Shown: positions 15,747 through 30,615, counted from the stretch's first letter. The stretch is DNA of 64,000 nucleotides from Algihabitans sp965233705 (GCA_965233705.1 CBDDTF010000002.1:744001-808000), one strand, 5' to 3'. A program made the numbers and translations. The notes: a model not told the origin generated them from the letters alone.

Positions 15747-17528
15747 GAGGTCGAGCAGCAGGCTCTCCGGGTCCTCGATGGCCTGCTTGACCTTGACCAG
15801 GAAGGTGACCGCCTCGCGGCCGTCGACCAGGCGGTGGTCGTAGGACAGGGCGACGTACATCATCGGGCGGATCACCACCTCGCCGTCGACCGCCACCGGG
15901 CGCTGCTCGATCTTGTGCAGGCCCAGGATGGCGGACTGCGGCGGATTCAGGATCGGGGTGGAGAGCAGCGAGCCGAAGATGCCGCCGTTGGTGATCGAGA
16001 AGCTGCCGCCCTGCAGCTCGTCCATCTTGATCTTGCCGTCGCGCGCGCGTCCGGCCAGGTCGCCCAGCTCCGCCTCGATGGCGGCGAAGGACTTGCTGTC
16101 GCAGTCGCGCACGATCGGCACCATCAGGCCCTGCGGCGTGGAGACCGCCATGCCGATGTCGAAGAACTTGTTGTAGACGATCTCCTCGCCGTCGATGCGG
16201 GCGTTGACGGCCGGCAGGGCCTCCAGCGCGGCGACGCAGGCCTTGGCGAAGAAGGACATGAAGCCCAGGCGCACGCCGTGCTTCTTCTCGAAGGCCTCCT
16301 TGTGGCGGCTGCGCAGCGCCATCACGGCGCTCATGTCGATCTCGTTGAAGGTGGTCAGCATCGCCGCCGTGTCCTGCGCTTCCTTCAGGCGGCGGGCGAT
16401 GGTCTGGCGCAGCTTGGTCATCCTGACCCGCTCCTCGCGCGGGCCGGCCGCCGGCGCCTTGGCCTCCGCCGGGGCCGGCGCCTGGGACGCCGGGGCCTGA
16501 GACGCCGGCGCCTGGGGCGCCTGGGGCGCTGGACGGCTGCGCGGGGCCTTGCGGCCCTCGATCACGTCGAGCACGTCTTCCTTGGTGATGCGGCCCTTCG
16601 GGCCGGTCCCGTCGATGCGGCTGGGGTCCAGGCCGTGCTCGGCGACCAGGCGCTGCACCGCCGGCGAGAGGTGCTGGGCCGAGGGCGGCGTCTGGCTCGA
16701 CAGCCAGCCGCGCAGGTCGTCGGCGGTGATCTTGCCCTCGGCGCCGCTGCGAGTGACGCTGTCCGGGTCGAGCCGGGCGGCCTTGTCGCCCGCCGGCGCG
16801 GGCGTCGGCTCCTCCGCCTTGGCCGCGGGCGCCGGGGTTTGGGCCGGAGCTTGGGCCGGGGCTTGGGCTTGGGCCGGGGCTTGGGCTTGGGCCGGCGCCG
16901 GCGCGGCGGCCGCGCCGCCGGCGGCGATGCGCGCCAGCAGGGCGCCGACCTCGACGGTGGCCTCCTCCTCAGCCAGAATCTCGCTGAGCACGCCGTCGCT
17001 CGGGGCGTTGACCTCCAGGGTGACCTTGTCGGTCTCCAGCTCGGCGATGGCCTCGTCGGCCTTCACCGCGTCGCCCTGGCTCTTCAGCCACTTGGCGACC
17101 GTCGCCTCGCTCACCGACTCGCCCAGGCTGGGGACCGGCACGTCGACGCTCTGGCCGTTGCCGCCGCCGGAGGAAGCCGGGGCTGGCGCCGGAGCGGCGG
17201 GAGCGGGCGCCGGGGCTTCGGCTTCGGCGGGGGCCGCCGCCGGCTTCGGCGCGGGCGCCTCGGCTCCGGCGGGCGCCTTGGCCGCGCCGCCGCCCTCGCC
17301 GAGCCGCGCCAGCAGGGCGCCCACCTCGACGTTCTCGCCTTCCTCGGCGAGGATCTCGCTCAGCACGCCGGCCTCGGGTGCGTTGACCTCCAGGGTGACC
17401 TTGTCGGTCTCCAGCTCGACCACCGGCTCGTCGGCCTCGACGCTGTCGCCGACCTGCTTCAGCCATTGACCGATGGTCGCCTCGGTCACCGATTCGCCGA
17501 GGCTGGGGACCTTGATCTCGCTCGCCAT
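15744..17528 (-). CDS. sucB: Dihydrolipoyl succinyltransferase (E2o) with two lipoyl domains
   Basis: Core E2 of the 2-oxoglutarate dehydrogenase complex; it moves succinyl from the lipoyl arm to CoA. It has 594 residues against about 400 usual. Order: lipoyl domain 1 (Lys43 in ETDKV), Ala/Pro linker, lipoyl domain 2 (Lys168), long Ala/Gln/Pro linker, a half-length copy of the E1/E3-binding domain (about 250-276), a full binding domain (287-321), a linker with pentapeptide repeats, and the catalytic domain (365-594) with HRLVDG at 565-570. The N-termini of both lipoyl domains read VPSLGESV, the succinyltransferase signature. It lies 69 bp after sucA in the same operon. E3 is encoded elsewhere (lpd at 35.4 kb). 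The doubling is an intact in-frame architecture, not a frameshift. Confidence 0.96.
   Translation of the reverse strand: MASEIKVPSLGESVTEATIGQWLKQVGDSVEADEPVVELETDKVTLEVNAPEAGVLSEILAEEGENVEVGALLARLGEGGGAAKAPAGAEAPAPKPAAAPAEAEAPAPAPAAPAPAPASSGGGNGQSVDVPVPSLGESVSEATVAKWLKSQGDAVKADEAIAELETDKVTLEVNAPSDGVLSEILAEEEATVEVGALLARIAAGGAAAAPAPAQAQAPAQAQAPAQAPAQTPAPAAKAEEPTPAPAGDKAARLDPDSVTRSGAEGKITADDLRGWLSSQTPPSAQHLSPAVQRLVAEHGLDPSRIDGTGPKGRITKEDVLDVIEGRKAPRSRPAPQAPQAPASQAPASQAPAPAEAKAPAAGPREERVRMTKLRQTIARRLKEAQDTAAMLTTFNEIDMSAVMALRSRHKEAFEKKHGVRLGFMSFFAKACVAALEALPAVNARIDGEEIVYNKFFDIGMAVSTPQGLMVPIVRDCDSKSFAAIEAELGDLAGRARDGKIKMDELQGGSFSITNGGIFGSLLSTPILNPPQSAILGLHKIEQRPVAVDGEVVIRPMMYVALSYDHRLVDGREAVTFLVKVKQAIEDPESLLLDL
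16474..16518 (-). repeat. 15-bp tandem repeat in sucB linker
   Basis: Three near-identical 15-bp units, each close to GCCGGCGCCTGGGAC on the plus strand, encode repeats of the pentapeptide ASQAP in the linker before the catalytic domain. Confidence 0.85.
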
Positions 17529-17597
17529 CTCACACCTTCTCTCGGGCGGGGCCGTGGGCGGCCCGCCACAGGACGGACTCTCTTCGCGGGCGGCGGC

Positions 17598-20552
<2,955 letters not shown>

Positions 20553-20743
20553 GCTTCGTCTTTCGGCGGGGCCTCTCCGCCACCGGCGACCCCCGCCGCC
20601 TTTCACCTGTGTTACGGCGCCGGGCGCAGCACCGTTCCGCTCCTAACTATAGCGCTTCCTATAGGATGCGAAATGGCGCTGCGTCCGTCTCCGTTGCAAG
20701 GCCCGGACGCCGCCGCGCGCCGGGCCCGAGGATCGCACGCCGG

Positions 20744-21619
20744 TCAGCCGCCGAGGGCGGAGACCATGGTGCTGCCCAGGCTGGCCGGCGAGTCGGCCAC
20801 GTGGATGCCGGCCTCGCGCAGGGCTGCGATCTTGTAGTCCGCGGTGTCCTTGCCGCCGGAGACCACGGCGCCGGCATGCCCCATGCGCCGGCCCGGCGGC
20901 GCGGTGACGCCGGCGATGAAGCCGACGGTGGGCTTCTTGACGCTGGCCTCGGCCAGGAACTCGGCGCCCTTGACCTCGGCGTCGCCGCCGATCTCGCCGA
21001 TCATGATGATGCCCTCGGTCTCGGGGTCCTCGAGGAACATCTTCAGGCAGTCGACGAAGTCGGTGCCGTTGACCGGGTCGCCGCCGATGCCGATGCAGGT
21101 CGACTGCCCCAGGCCGGCGGCCGTGGTCTGGGCCACCGCCTCGTAGGTCAGGGTGCCCGAGCGCGAGACGATGCCGATCTTGCCGCGCTGGTGGATGTGG
21201 CCGGGCATGATGCCGATCTTGCAGGCGTCGGGGGTGATGACGCCCGGGCAGTTGGGGCCGATCAGGCGGGTCTCGGACTCGACCAGCTTGCGCTTGACCT
21301 TGATCATGTCCTGCACCGGGATGCCCTCGGTGATGCACACGGCCAGGCGGATGCCGGCGTCGACCGCCTCCAGGATGGCGTCGGCGGCGAACGGCGGCGG
21401 CACGTAGATCACGCTGGCGTCGGCGCCGGTCTCGGCGACCGCGTCGGCGACGGTGTTGAAGACCGGCAGGTCCAGGTGGCTCGTGCCGCCCTTATTGGGG
21501 GTGACGCCGCCGACCATCTTGGTGCCGTAGGCGATGGCCTGCTCGGAGTGGAAGGTGCCCTGGGCTCCGGTGAAGCCCTGGCAGATCACCTTGGTGTTTT
21601 CGTCGACCAGAACGGCCAT
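20744..21619 (-). CDS. sucD: Succinyl-CoA synthetase subunit alpha
   Basis: Alpha subunit, 291 residues, of the ADP- or GDP-forming succinate-CoA ligase. It binds CoA through its N-terminal Rossmann domain (ICQGFTGAQGTFHSEQAI) and carries the phosphorylated His248 in MGHAGAVVSGG. Length and motifs are normal. It starts 3 bp after the sucC stop, so the two subunits are made together. The 191 bp that follow, before sucA, include a short AT-rich stretch near 20645-20675 but no clear terminator. Confidence 0.98.
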   Translation of the reverse strand: MAVLVDENTKVICQGFTGAQGTFHSEQAIAYGTKMVGGVTPNKGGTSHLDLPVFNTVADAVAETGADASVIYVPPPFAADAILEAVDAGIRLAVCITEGIPVQDMIKVKRKLVESETRLIGPNCPGVITPDACKIGIMPGHIHQRGKIGIVSRSGTLTYEAVAQTTAAGLGQSTCIGIGGDPVNGTDFVDCLKMFLEDPETEGIIMIGEIGGDAEVKGAEFLAEASVKKPTVGFIAGVTAPPGRRMGHAGAVVSGGKDTADYKIAALREAGIHVADSPASLGSTMVSALGG

Positions 21620-21622
21620 GGG

Positions 21623-22819
<1,197 letters not shown>

Positions 22820-22991
22820 GCGTGCTTTCGCTCGATGATGTGGCCCTGGAAGCCGAGCCGTGGTGAGAGGCGGACCCGGCGCTGCCCCTGACGTCCTGCC
22901 GCGAGGCCGACCCCCGGCGCGCGCCGTTTTCGCGATGAAACCGTACCGCGCCGGCCGGTCTGCGAAACAGGCCGGCGGCCCGGCGCGGCGC

Positions 22992-23019
22992 ACTTTAGCA
23001 GCCTCGCGCTGCAGTGCAA
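22992..23019 (-). promoter_or_regulatory. Sigma-70-type promoter for sucCDAB
   Basis: On the minus strand: -35 TTGCAC (23014-23019), 16-bp spacer, -10 TAAAGT (22992-22997). It lies between the mdh terminator and sucC and points at sucC. Confidence 0.5.
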
Positions 23020-23090
23020 CCGGCTGTCTGGGGCTGCCCCGCCGGGGGCTCGCCCGGCCGGCCCGTCGCGACGGCGGCGCCGACAGGCAA

Positions 23091-23121
23091 ACGCCCCGTC
23101 CCGCAGGACGGGACGGGGCGT
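23091..23121 (-). terminator. Rho-independent terminator after mdh
   Basis: ACGCCCCGTCCCG and its complement form a 13-bp stem with a 5-nt loop, 34 bp past the mdh stop. On the minus strand a short T-run (TTT) follows. It separates mdh from the suc genes. Confidence 0.8.
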
Positions 23122-23154
23122 GTCGCTACGAACCGCCGCAGCCGGACGGGCGGC

Positions 23155-24114
23155 TCAGCCCTCGGCGGCGATCTTCTTGCAGGCCTCGACCAGGCCGCGC
23201 ACCGACTCGACCGAGTGGTTGAACATGCCCTGCTCGTCGGCGTCGAGCTTCAGCTCGACGATGCGCTCGACGCCCGCGGCGCCGATCACCACCGGCACGC
23301 CGACGTAGAGGCCGTCGACGCCGTACTGGCCCTCCAGGTAGGCGGCGCAGGGCAGCACGCGCTTCTTGTCCTTCAGGTAGCTCTCGGCCATGGCGATGGC
23401 GCTGGAGGCCGGCGCGTAGAAGGCCGAGCCCGACTTCAGCAGGCCGACGATCTCGGCACCGCCGTTGCGCGTGCGGTCGACGATGGCGTCCAGCTTGTCC
23501 TGGGTGATCCAGCCCATCTCGATGAGCTGCGGCAGGGGGATGCCGGCGACGGTGGAGTGGCGCACCATCGGCACCATGGTGTCGCCGTGGCCGCCCAGCA
23601 CGAAGGCGGTGACGTCTTCGACCGACACGCCCATCTCCTCGGCCAGGAAGTGGCGGAAGCGCGCGGAGTCGAGCACGCCGGCCATGCCCACCACCTTGTT
23701 GTGGGGTAGGCCGCACTCCTCGCGCAGCACCCAGACCATGGCGTCGAGCGGGTTGGTGATGCAGATCACGAAGGCGTCGGGGCAGTTCTCCTTGATGCCC
23801 TGGCCGACCGCCTTCATCACCTTCATGTTGATGCCCAGCAGGTCGTCGCGGCTCATGCCCGGCTTGCGCGGCACGCCGGCGGTGACGATCACCACGTCGG
23901 CGCCGGCGATGGCGCTGTAGTCGTTGGCGCCGCTCAGCGCCGCGTCGTAGCCCTCGACCGGCCCGGACTGCGCTAGGTCCAGCGCCTTGCCCTGCGGGAT
24001 GCCCTCGGCGATGTCGAACAGCACGACGTCGCCCAGCTCCTTGATCGCGCTCAGCAGCGCCAGGGTGCCGCCGATGTTGCCAGCCCCAACCAGGGCGATC
24101 TTTGCGCGCGCCAT
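23155..24114 (-). CDS. mdh: Malate dehydrogenase
   Basis: NAD-dependent oxidation of malate to oxaloacetate in the TCA cycle, 319 residues. The Rossmann motif GAGNIGG is at 10-16, Asp34 ends strand 2 (NAD over NADP), substrate arginines are Arg83 and Arg89 in VPRKPGMSR and Arg153, and the catalytic pair is Asp149/His176 (LDSARF, GGHGDTMV). This is the lactate dehydrogenase-like form of malate dehydrogenase typical of alphaproteobacteria. It has its own promoter and terminator, and sucC follows on the same strand. Confidence 0.98.
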   Translation of the reverse strand: MARAKIALVGAGNIGGTLALLSAIKELGDVVLFDIAEGIPQGKALDLAQSGPVEGYDAALSGANDYSAIAGADVVIVTAGVPRKPGMSRDDLLGINMKVMKAVGQGIKENCPDAFVICITNPLDAMVWVLREECGLPHNKVVGMAGVLDSARFRHFLAEEMGVSVEDVTAFVLGGHGDTMVPMVRHSTVAGIPLPQLIEMGWITQDKLDAIVDRTRNGGAEIVGLLKSGSAFYAPASSAIAMAESYLKDKKRVLPCAAYLEGQYGVDGLYVGVPVVIGAAGVERIVELKLDADEQGMFNHSVESVRGLVEACKKIAAEG

Positions 24115-24204
24115 GCCCGTCTTCCCTTCTCTCAGGTTGTCATCGCGTCTCAGGTGGCAGCGCGGGCGGCGCGGGGGCCGCTGCGCTGCGGTAAAGCCGG
24201 GCGC

Positions 24205-24233
24205 GTTCTACCCCCAAGCCGCCGCCACGGCAA
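24205..24233 (-). promoter_or_regulatory. Sigma-70-type promoter for mdh
   Basis: On the minus strand: -35 TTGCCG (24228-24233), 17-bp spacer, -10 TAGAAC (24205-24210), about 90 bp upstream of the mdh start. Confidence 0.5.
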
Positions 24234-24279
24234 GGCGCGCGCCGGAGGGCAGGCGCGCGCTCGGCCGCCCGCCGGGCGC

Positions 24280-25203
24280 CTAGACCTCCAGCCCCATCAG
24301 GCTGCGGGCGAAGGACTCGGCGCTGAAGGGGCGCAGGTCCTCGGCGCCTTCGCCGACGCCGACGGCATGCACCGGCAGGCCGTGCTGTTCCGCCAGCGCA
24401 ACGAGCACGCCGCCCTTGGCCGAGCCGTCCAGCTTGGTGACCACCAGGCCGGTGACGGCGACCAGCTCCTTGAAGGTGGCGACCTGGCTGAGCGCGTTCT
24501 GCCCGGTGGTGGCGTCGAGCACCAGCAGCACGTCGTGGGGCGCGCTCTCGTCCTGCTTCTTGAGCACCCGCACGATTTTCTGCAGCTCGGCCATCAGTTC
24601 GCCGCGGTTGTGCAGCCGCCCGGCGGTGTCGACCAGCAGCAGGTCGCTGCCCTCGCGCCTGGCCCGCTCCAGCGCCTCATAGGCCAGGCCGGCGGCATCG
24701 GCGCCCGGCTTGCCCGAGACCACCGGCACGCCGCTGCGCTCGCCCCAGATCTGGAGCTGCTCGATGGCGGCGGCGCGGAAGGTGTCGCCGGCGGCCAGCA
24801 TGACCTTGCGGCCCGCCGCGACCTGCTGCTTGGCCAGCTTGCCGATGGTGGTGGTCTTGCCCACGCCGTTGACGCCGACCACCAGCACCACGTGGGGCTT
24901 GCGCTCGGGGACCACCTCCAGCGGCCTGGCGACCGGCTCGAGAATTTCGGTGACGTCGGCGGCCAGGGCGCCGCGCACCTCCTCGGGGCTGACGTCCTTG
25001 TTGAAGCGGGTCTTGGCCAGGTTGTTCGCCAGCTTGGCCGAGGTGGTCACGCCGAGGTCGGAGGCGATCAGCAGCTCCTCCAGCTCCTCCAGCGCCGCCG
25101 CGTCCAGCTTGCGGCGGGTGAAGATGCCGGCGATGCCGTCGCCCAGTTTGGAGGAGGAGCGCTTGAGCGCCGCCTTCAGCCGCGTCAGCCAGCCTTCGCT
25201 CAC
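24280..25203 (-). CDS. ftsY: Signal recognition particle receptor FtsY
   Basis: GTPase that docks SRP-ribosome complexes at the membrane, 307 residues. It has an N domain (about 5-95), G1 GVNGVGKT at 110-117, DTAGRLHNR and TKLDGSAKGG. The acidic A domain of E. coli FtsY is absent, as in other alphaproteobacteria; the N-terminal amphipathic helix LTRLKAALKRSSSKL probably contacts the membrane. It overlaps mtaB by ATGA. Its partner Ffh is encoded 2.6 kb away on the other strand. Confidence 0.97.
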   Translation of the reverse strand: MSEGWLTRLKAALKRSSSKLGDGIAGIFTRRKLDAAALEELEELLIASDLGVTTSAKLANNLAKTRFNKDVSPEEVRGALAADVTEILEPVARPLEVVPERKPHVVLVVGVNGVGKTTTIGKLAKQQVAAGRKVMLAAGDTFRAAAIEQLQIWGERSGVPVVSGKPGADAAGLAYEALERARREGSDLLLVDTAGRLHNRGELMAELQKIVRVLKKQDESAPHDVLLVLDATTGQNALSQVATFKELVAVTGLVVTKLDGSAKGGVLVALAEQHGLPVHAVGVGEGAEDLRPFSAESFARSLMGLEV

Positions 25204-26546
25204 GCCGCCACCTCGACCGTCGGCTCGCCCAGCAGACGCCCCTGCGCCACGCCGGTCAGGCGCAGCTCGACCAGGGCCCCGGCCGCCCGGTCCGGGTGCG
25301 GCGCGAGGCGCACCGGCGCGTAGTGCTCGCAGCGGCCGAGGGCGCCCTCGGGCCCGGTCGATTCGATCAGCACCCGGGCGGTGCGGCCGACCCGGCTGGC
25401 CAGGAAACGGGCCTCGGCCGCGGCGCCGGCGTCGCGCAGACGCTGGGCGCGGGCCTTGCGCTCGGGCTTGGGCACGGCGGGCATGCGCGCGGCCGGGGTG
25501 CCCGGGCGCTCGGAATAGGGAAAGACGTGCAGGAAGGTCAGACCGGCCTCCGCGACGAAGTCCAGGGTGTTTCGGAACATGGCTTCCGTCTCGGTCGGGA
25601 AGCCGGCGATGATGTCGGCGCCGAAGACCGTGTCGGGCCGCGCCGCCCGGGCGCGGGCGATGCAGGCCAGGGCGTCGGCCCGGCTGTGGCGGCGCTTCAT
25701 GCGCTTGAGGATCAGGTCGTCGGCCGCCTGCAGCGAGAGGTGCAGGTGCGGCATGAAGCGCGGCTCGCCCGCCAGCAGGTCGAAGACCTCCCCGTCCAGC
25801 TCGACCGGGTCGACCGAGGAGAGGCGCAGGCGCGGCAGCTCCGGCACGTTGGACAGCAGCCGGCGCATCATCTGGCCCAGGCTGGGGCTGCCCGGCAGGT
25901 CGGCGCCGTAGGCGGTGATGTCGACGCCGGTCAGCACCACCTCGCGCACGCCGGCCGCCACCAGGGCGCGGACCTGGCGCACGATCTCGCCGATCGGCAC
26001 CGAGCGGTTGGGGCCGCGGCCGAAGGGGATGATGCAGAAGGTACAGCGGTGGTCGCAGCCCTGCTGGACCTGGACGAAGGCGCGGGTCTTCTCGGCGAAG
26101 CCCTCGACCAGGTGGCCGGCGGTCTCGCGCACCGCCATGATGTCGTCCACCTGGACCCGCGGAGCCCGCGCCGGGTCCGTGGCGAGGCCGCGCCAGGCGG
26201 CGGCGTCGAGCTTCTCGGCGTTGCCCAGCACGCGGTCGACCTCGGGCATGGCGGCGTAGCGGGCCGGGTCGATCTGGGCGGCGCAGCCGGTGACCACGAT
26301 CTCCGCCTCGGGGTGCTCGCGCCGGGCGCGGCGGATCGCCTGGCGGAGCTGGCGCTCGGCCTCGGCCGTGACGGCACAGGAGTTGAGGATCACCGCCTTG
26401 TCCAGCCCGGCCGCGCGGGCGTGGTCGCGCATCACCTCGGACTCCCAGGCGTTCAGCCGGCAGCCGAAGGTGACCAGCTTGGCCTCCTCGCGGGCGGCGG
26501 GGCGGGCCGAGTCGGGAGGCGCGGGGCGGGCGGTCGCGTCGGACAT
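25200..26546 (-). CDS. mtaB: tRNA t6A37 methylthiotransferase
   Basis: Radical SAM enzyme that converts t6A37 to ms2t6A37 in tRNAs reading ANN codons; 448 residues. The N-terminal UPF0004 domain holds the auxiliary-cluster cysteines Cys29, Cys57 and Cys88, and the radical SAM cluster is CDHRCTFC at 164-171. A TRAM-like domain ends the protein (about 385-448). The group is MtaB rather than MiaB because the protein starts with VTFGCRLNAWES. It is flanked by dapF upstream and ftsY downstream, a common alphaproteobacterial order. Confidence 0.94.
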   Translation of the reverse strand: MSDATARPAPPDSARPAAREEAKLVTFGCRLNAWESEVMRDHARAAGLDKAVILNSCAVTAEAERQLRQAIRRARREHPEAEIVVTGCAAQIDPARYAAMPEVDRVLGNAEKLDAAAWRGLATDPARAPRVQVDDIMAVRETAGHLVEGFAEKTRAFVQVQQGCDHRCTFCIIPFGRGPNRSVPIGEIVRQVRALVAAGVREVVLTGVDITAYGADLPGSPSLGQMMRRLLSNVPELPRLRLSSVDPVELDGEVFDLLAGEPRFMPHLHLSLQAADDLILKRMKRRHSRADALACIARARAARPDTVFGADIIAGFPTETEAMFRNTLDFVAEAGLTFLHVFPYSERPGTPAARMPAVPKPERKARAQRLRDAGAAAEARFLASRVGRTARVLIESTGPEGALGRCEHYAPVRLAPHPDRAAGALVELRLTGVAQGRLLGEPTVEVAA

Positions 26547-26658
26547 GGGCCGGTTATATGGGTGCGGGCGCGGCGCTGTCCACCGGCCGCGCCGGCGAGT
26601 CGCCGGGCCGGGCCTCCCGTCGGTCCCGCCGGCCAGCCCCGCCGGCCAGGCCAGCAGG

Positions 26659-27537
26659 TCAGCCCAGCAGGTCCGGGTCGAGGGTGCCGGCGAAGCTCCT
26701 GGCCGCCGGGCCGGTCATCAGCACATGCCCGTCCGCCGCGCGCCAGGCGATGGCCAGGTCGCCGCCGTCCAGCGTCACCCGCACCCGCCGGCCGGTCAGG
26801 CCGCGCCGGGCGGCGGCCACCGCCGCGGCGCAGGCGCCGGAGCCGCAGGCGACGGTGATCCCGACGCCGCGCTCCCACACGCGGTAGCGCAGGTGGTCGG
26901 GCCCCAGGGTCTGCACCAGGCCGACGTTGACCCGCTCGGGGAACAGGGGGGCGTGCTCGATCCGCGGGCCGAGCGCGGCCAGGTCCACCGCCTCGGCGTC
27001 GTCCACGAAGAACAGCACGTGCGGGTTGCCCAGGCCGACGGCGCAGGGGTCGCGCAAGGGGCCGCAAGCGAAGTCCAGGTGCAGCGTGTCCATCGCCCGC
27101 GCCAGCGGGATCTCGCGCCAGTCCAGCCGCGCCGGACCCATGTCGACTGTGACCGCGTCGACCGCGACCGGCCCCTCCGCGGCGTCCCGCGCCGCCTGCG
27201 CGGTCAGCAGCCCGGCGCGGGTTTCGATCCGCGCCTCGGCCCGGCCGGTCTCCTCGAAGAGCAGCCGGGCGGCGCAGCGGGTGCCGTTGCCGCAGGCCCC
27301 GACCTCGCCGCCGTCGGCGTTGCGGATGGTCATGTAGAGGTCGCCGCCGTTGCGCGGCGGCTCCAGGATCAGGATCTGGTCGCAGCCGACGCCGCGGGTG
27401 CGGTCGGCGATGCGCCGCGCCTGCTCGGCCGTCAGGTCGAGCGGCCGCCGGCGCGCGTCCAGCACGACGAAGTCGTTGCCGAGGCCGTGCATCTTCACGA
27501 AGGGCAGGGCCGGGGAGTTTTGGAGCATCGCGGTCAT
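26659..27537 (-). CDS. dapF: Diaminopimelate epimerase
   Basis: Interconverts LL- and meso-diaminopimelate for lysine and peptidoglycan synthesis; 292 residues. Catalytic cysteines Cys82 (ACGNGTRC) and Cys231 (ACGSGAC) are both present, giving the two-base mechanism. The ATG at 27537 has no clear Shine-Dalgarno and lies only about 8 bp from a TATATA on the minus strand; if that is the -10 box the message is leaderless or translation starts at Met4 or Met16 (MHGLGNDF, the usual family start). Product is certain, start is not. Confidence 0.95.
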   Translation of the reverse strand: MTAMLQNSPALPFVKMHGLGNDFVVLDARRRPLDLTAEQARRIADRTRGVGCDQILILEPPRNGGDLYMTIRNADGGEVGACGNGTRCAARLLFEETGRAEARIETRAGLLTAQAARDAAEGPVAVDAVTVDMGPARLDWREIPLARAMDTLHLDFACGPLRDPCAVGLGNPHVLFFVDDAEAVDLAALGPRIEHAPLFPERVNVGLVQTLGPDHLRYRVWERGVGITVACGSGACAAAVAAARRGLTGRRVRVTLDGGDLAIAWRAADGHVLMTGPAARSFAGTLDPDLLG

Positions 27538-27583
27538 GGTCGCCTATATAGAGACGGTGGGCGGTCGGCGTCCACGCTCTCGC

Positions 27584-27612
27584 TTGACGGCCTTGCCGCG
27601 GCTCCATACATT
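27584..27612 (+). promoter_or_regulatory. Sigma-70-type promoter for ffh operon
   Basis: TTGACG (27584-27589), 17-bp spacer, TACATT (27607-27612), giving a leader of about 155 nt before ffh. It is among the best -35/-10 matches in the window. Confidence 0.6.
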
Positions 27613-27775
27613 CACCGCGCTTTCAGGAAACCTGCGGCCCCGCCGGGCCGGCCCTGAAGGCTCCGAGGAGCCACGTCCGTCCGCGAGTTTCGCGCACGGG
27701 CGCGCAACCGCTTTGGTCGGCCACGTCTGGTAAGCCGAAGCGTCGAGGCGCCTTGGACCACCGGAGGAGCGTTTC

Positions 27776-29289
<1,514 letters not shown>

Positions 29290-29293
<4 letters not shown>

Positions 29294-30141
29294 GCGGCGG
29301 CGTCATGACCCGGAGCGGACAGCCCCGGCCGGCAATCGCCGGCGTCACGCTGGGCGCCAACGACCTGGCGCTGTCGGGCGCCTTCTACGACCGCCTGGTG
29401 GCGCCGCTGGGCCTGGCCCGCGTGACCGGGCGGGCGCGCGAGATCGCCTATGGCGGGGCCGACGGCCGCGCGCTGTTCTGGCTGCTGGCGCCGCACGACG
29501 GCCTGCCGGCGACCTGGGGCAACGGCACCCATGTCGCCTTCCTGGCGCCCTCGCGCGCGGCGGTCGACGCCTTTCACGCGGCGGGGCTGAGCGCCGGCGG
29601 CCTGGACGAGGGCGCGCCCGGCCCGCGCCCGCTCTATGGCCCGGCCTACTACGGCGCCTACCTGCGCGATTCGGTCGGCAACAAGCTGCAGGCCGTGCAC
29701 CTGGCCGAGCTGTCGGCGGCGGAGGTCCGACGCGCCGGCGGGCTGTCGCACGTCACCCTGGGCAGCAACGACGTGGCGCGCGCGCGGGCCTTCTACGATG
29801 CGGTGCTGGCGCCGCTCGGCCTGGTGCGGGTCGCCGACGAGGGGCGCGGGGACGGCAAGCCCGAGGCTTCGGCCTGGTGCTGGCCCGACGGGCAGGCCTG
29901 CTGGCTGTTCGTCCAGCGCCCCTTCGACGGTCGGGCGGCGAGCTGGGCGAACGGCAGCCAGGTCGCCTTCCGCGCCGCCGACCGGGCCGCGGTCGACGCC
30001 TTTCACGCAGCCGGACTGGCCGCCGGCGGGCAGGACGCGGGCGCGCCCGGCGCGCGGGCCTATCGCCCCGGCTACTACGGCGCCTATCTGCGCGATCCCG
30101 ACGGCAACAAGCTTCACGCCTTCTGGCTTCCGGAAGGCTGA
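29290..30141 (+). CDS. Tandem VOC (glyoxalase/bleomycin resistance-like) protein
   Basis: Protein of 283 residues made of two similar VOC domains, about 15-135 and 152-281, each ending YYGAYLRD-x-x-GNKL. The repeats share AVDAFHAAGL and GNG(T/S)-VAF blocks, so the gene arose by internal duplication. Metal-ligand positions of classical glyoxalases are only partly kept: domain 1 begins VTLG without the His present in domain 2 (HVTLG), and the final Glu is absent in both. Activity is therefore unknown. It starts at a GTG overlapping the ffh stop (GTGA), or at ATG 29305, and lies inside the ffh-rpsP operon. Confidence 0.85.
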
Positions 30142-30192
30142 CACCCACCCAAGCCAAGCGATTTACAGGTCAAACTGAGGAGTTCACCGGTC

Positions 30193-30615
30193 ATGTCCCT
30201 GCGTATCCGCCTGACCCGCGGCGGCGCCAAGAAGCGCCCCTTCTACCACATCGTCGTCGCCGACTCGCGCAGCCCGCGCGACGGCCGCTTCATCGAGCGG
30301 CTGGGCTTCTACAACCCGATGGTCGGGCGCGATCACCCCGACCGCATCCGCTTCGACAGCGAGCGCGCCAAGCACTGGCTGGAGCAGGGCGCCCAGCCGA
30401 GCGACCGCGTCGCCAAGTTCTTCGCCCAGGCCGAGCTGATGGCGCCGCGCCCGCGCCCCGAGCAGACCAAGAAGCCGCAGCCCAAGGCCAAGGCGCAGGA
30501 GCGTCTGCGCGAGGCCGAGGAGCGCCGCAAGGAGGCCGAGGAGGCCGCCGCCGCCGCCGCCGCCGAGGCAGCCGCGCCCGCCGAGGCCCCGGCCGAGGGC
30601 GAGGCGCAGGGTTGA
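30193..30615 (+). CDS. rpsP: 30S ribosomal protein S16
   Basis: Small-subunit protein, 140 residues. The first 80 match S16 (LRIRLTRGGAKKRPFYHIVV, then FIERLGFYNP). The last 60 form a Lys/Glu/Ala-rich extension (KKPQPKAKAQERLREAEER, then poly-Ala), likely helical and flexible; shorter tails of this kind are common in alphaproteobacterial S16. GAGGAG lies before the ATG. It is followed by rimM, trmD and rplS in the standard order. Confidence 0.97.
   Translation: MSLRIRLTRGGAKKRPFYHIVVADSRSPRDGRFIERLGFYNPMVGRDHPDRIRFDSERAKHWLEQGAQPSDRVAKFFAQAELMAPRPRPEQTKKPQPKAKAQERLREAEERRKEAEEAAAAAAAEAAAPAEAPAEGEAQG

Larger units (their letters stand above)
22820..23154. other. Intergenic region mdh-sucC
   Basis: Contains the mdh terminator (23091-23121) and a sucC promoter candidate (22992-23019), then a leader of roughly 165 nt with no recognised RNA element. 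Confidence 0.6.
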
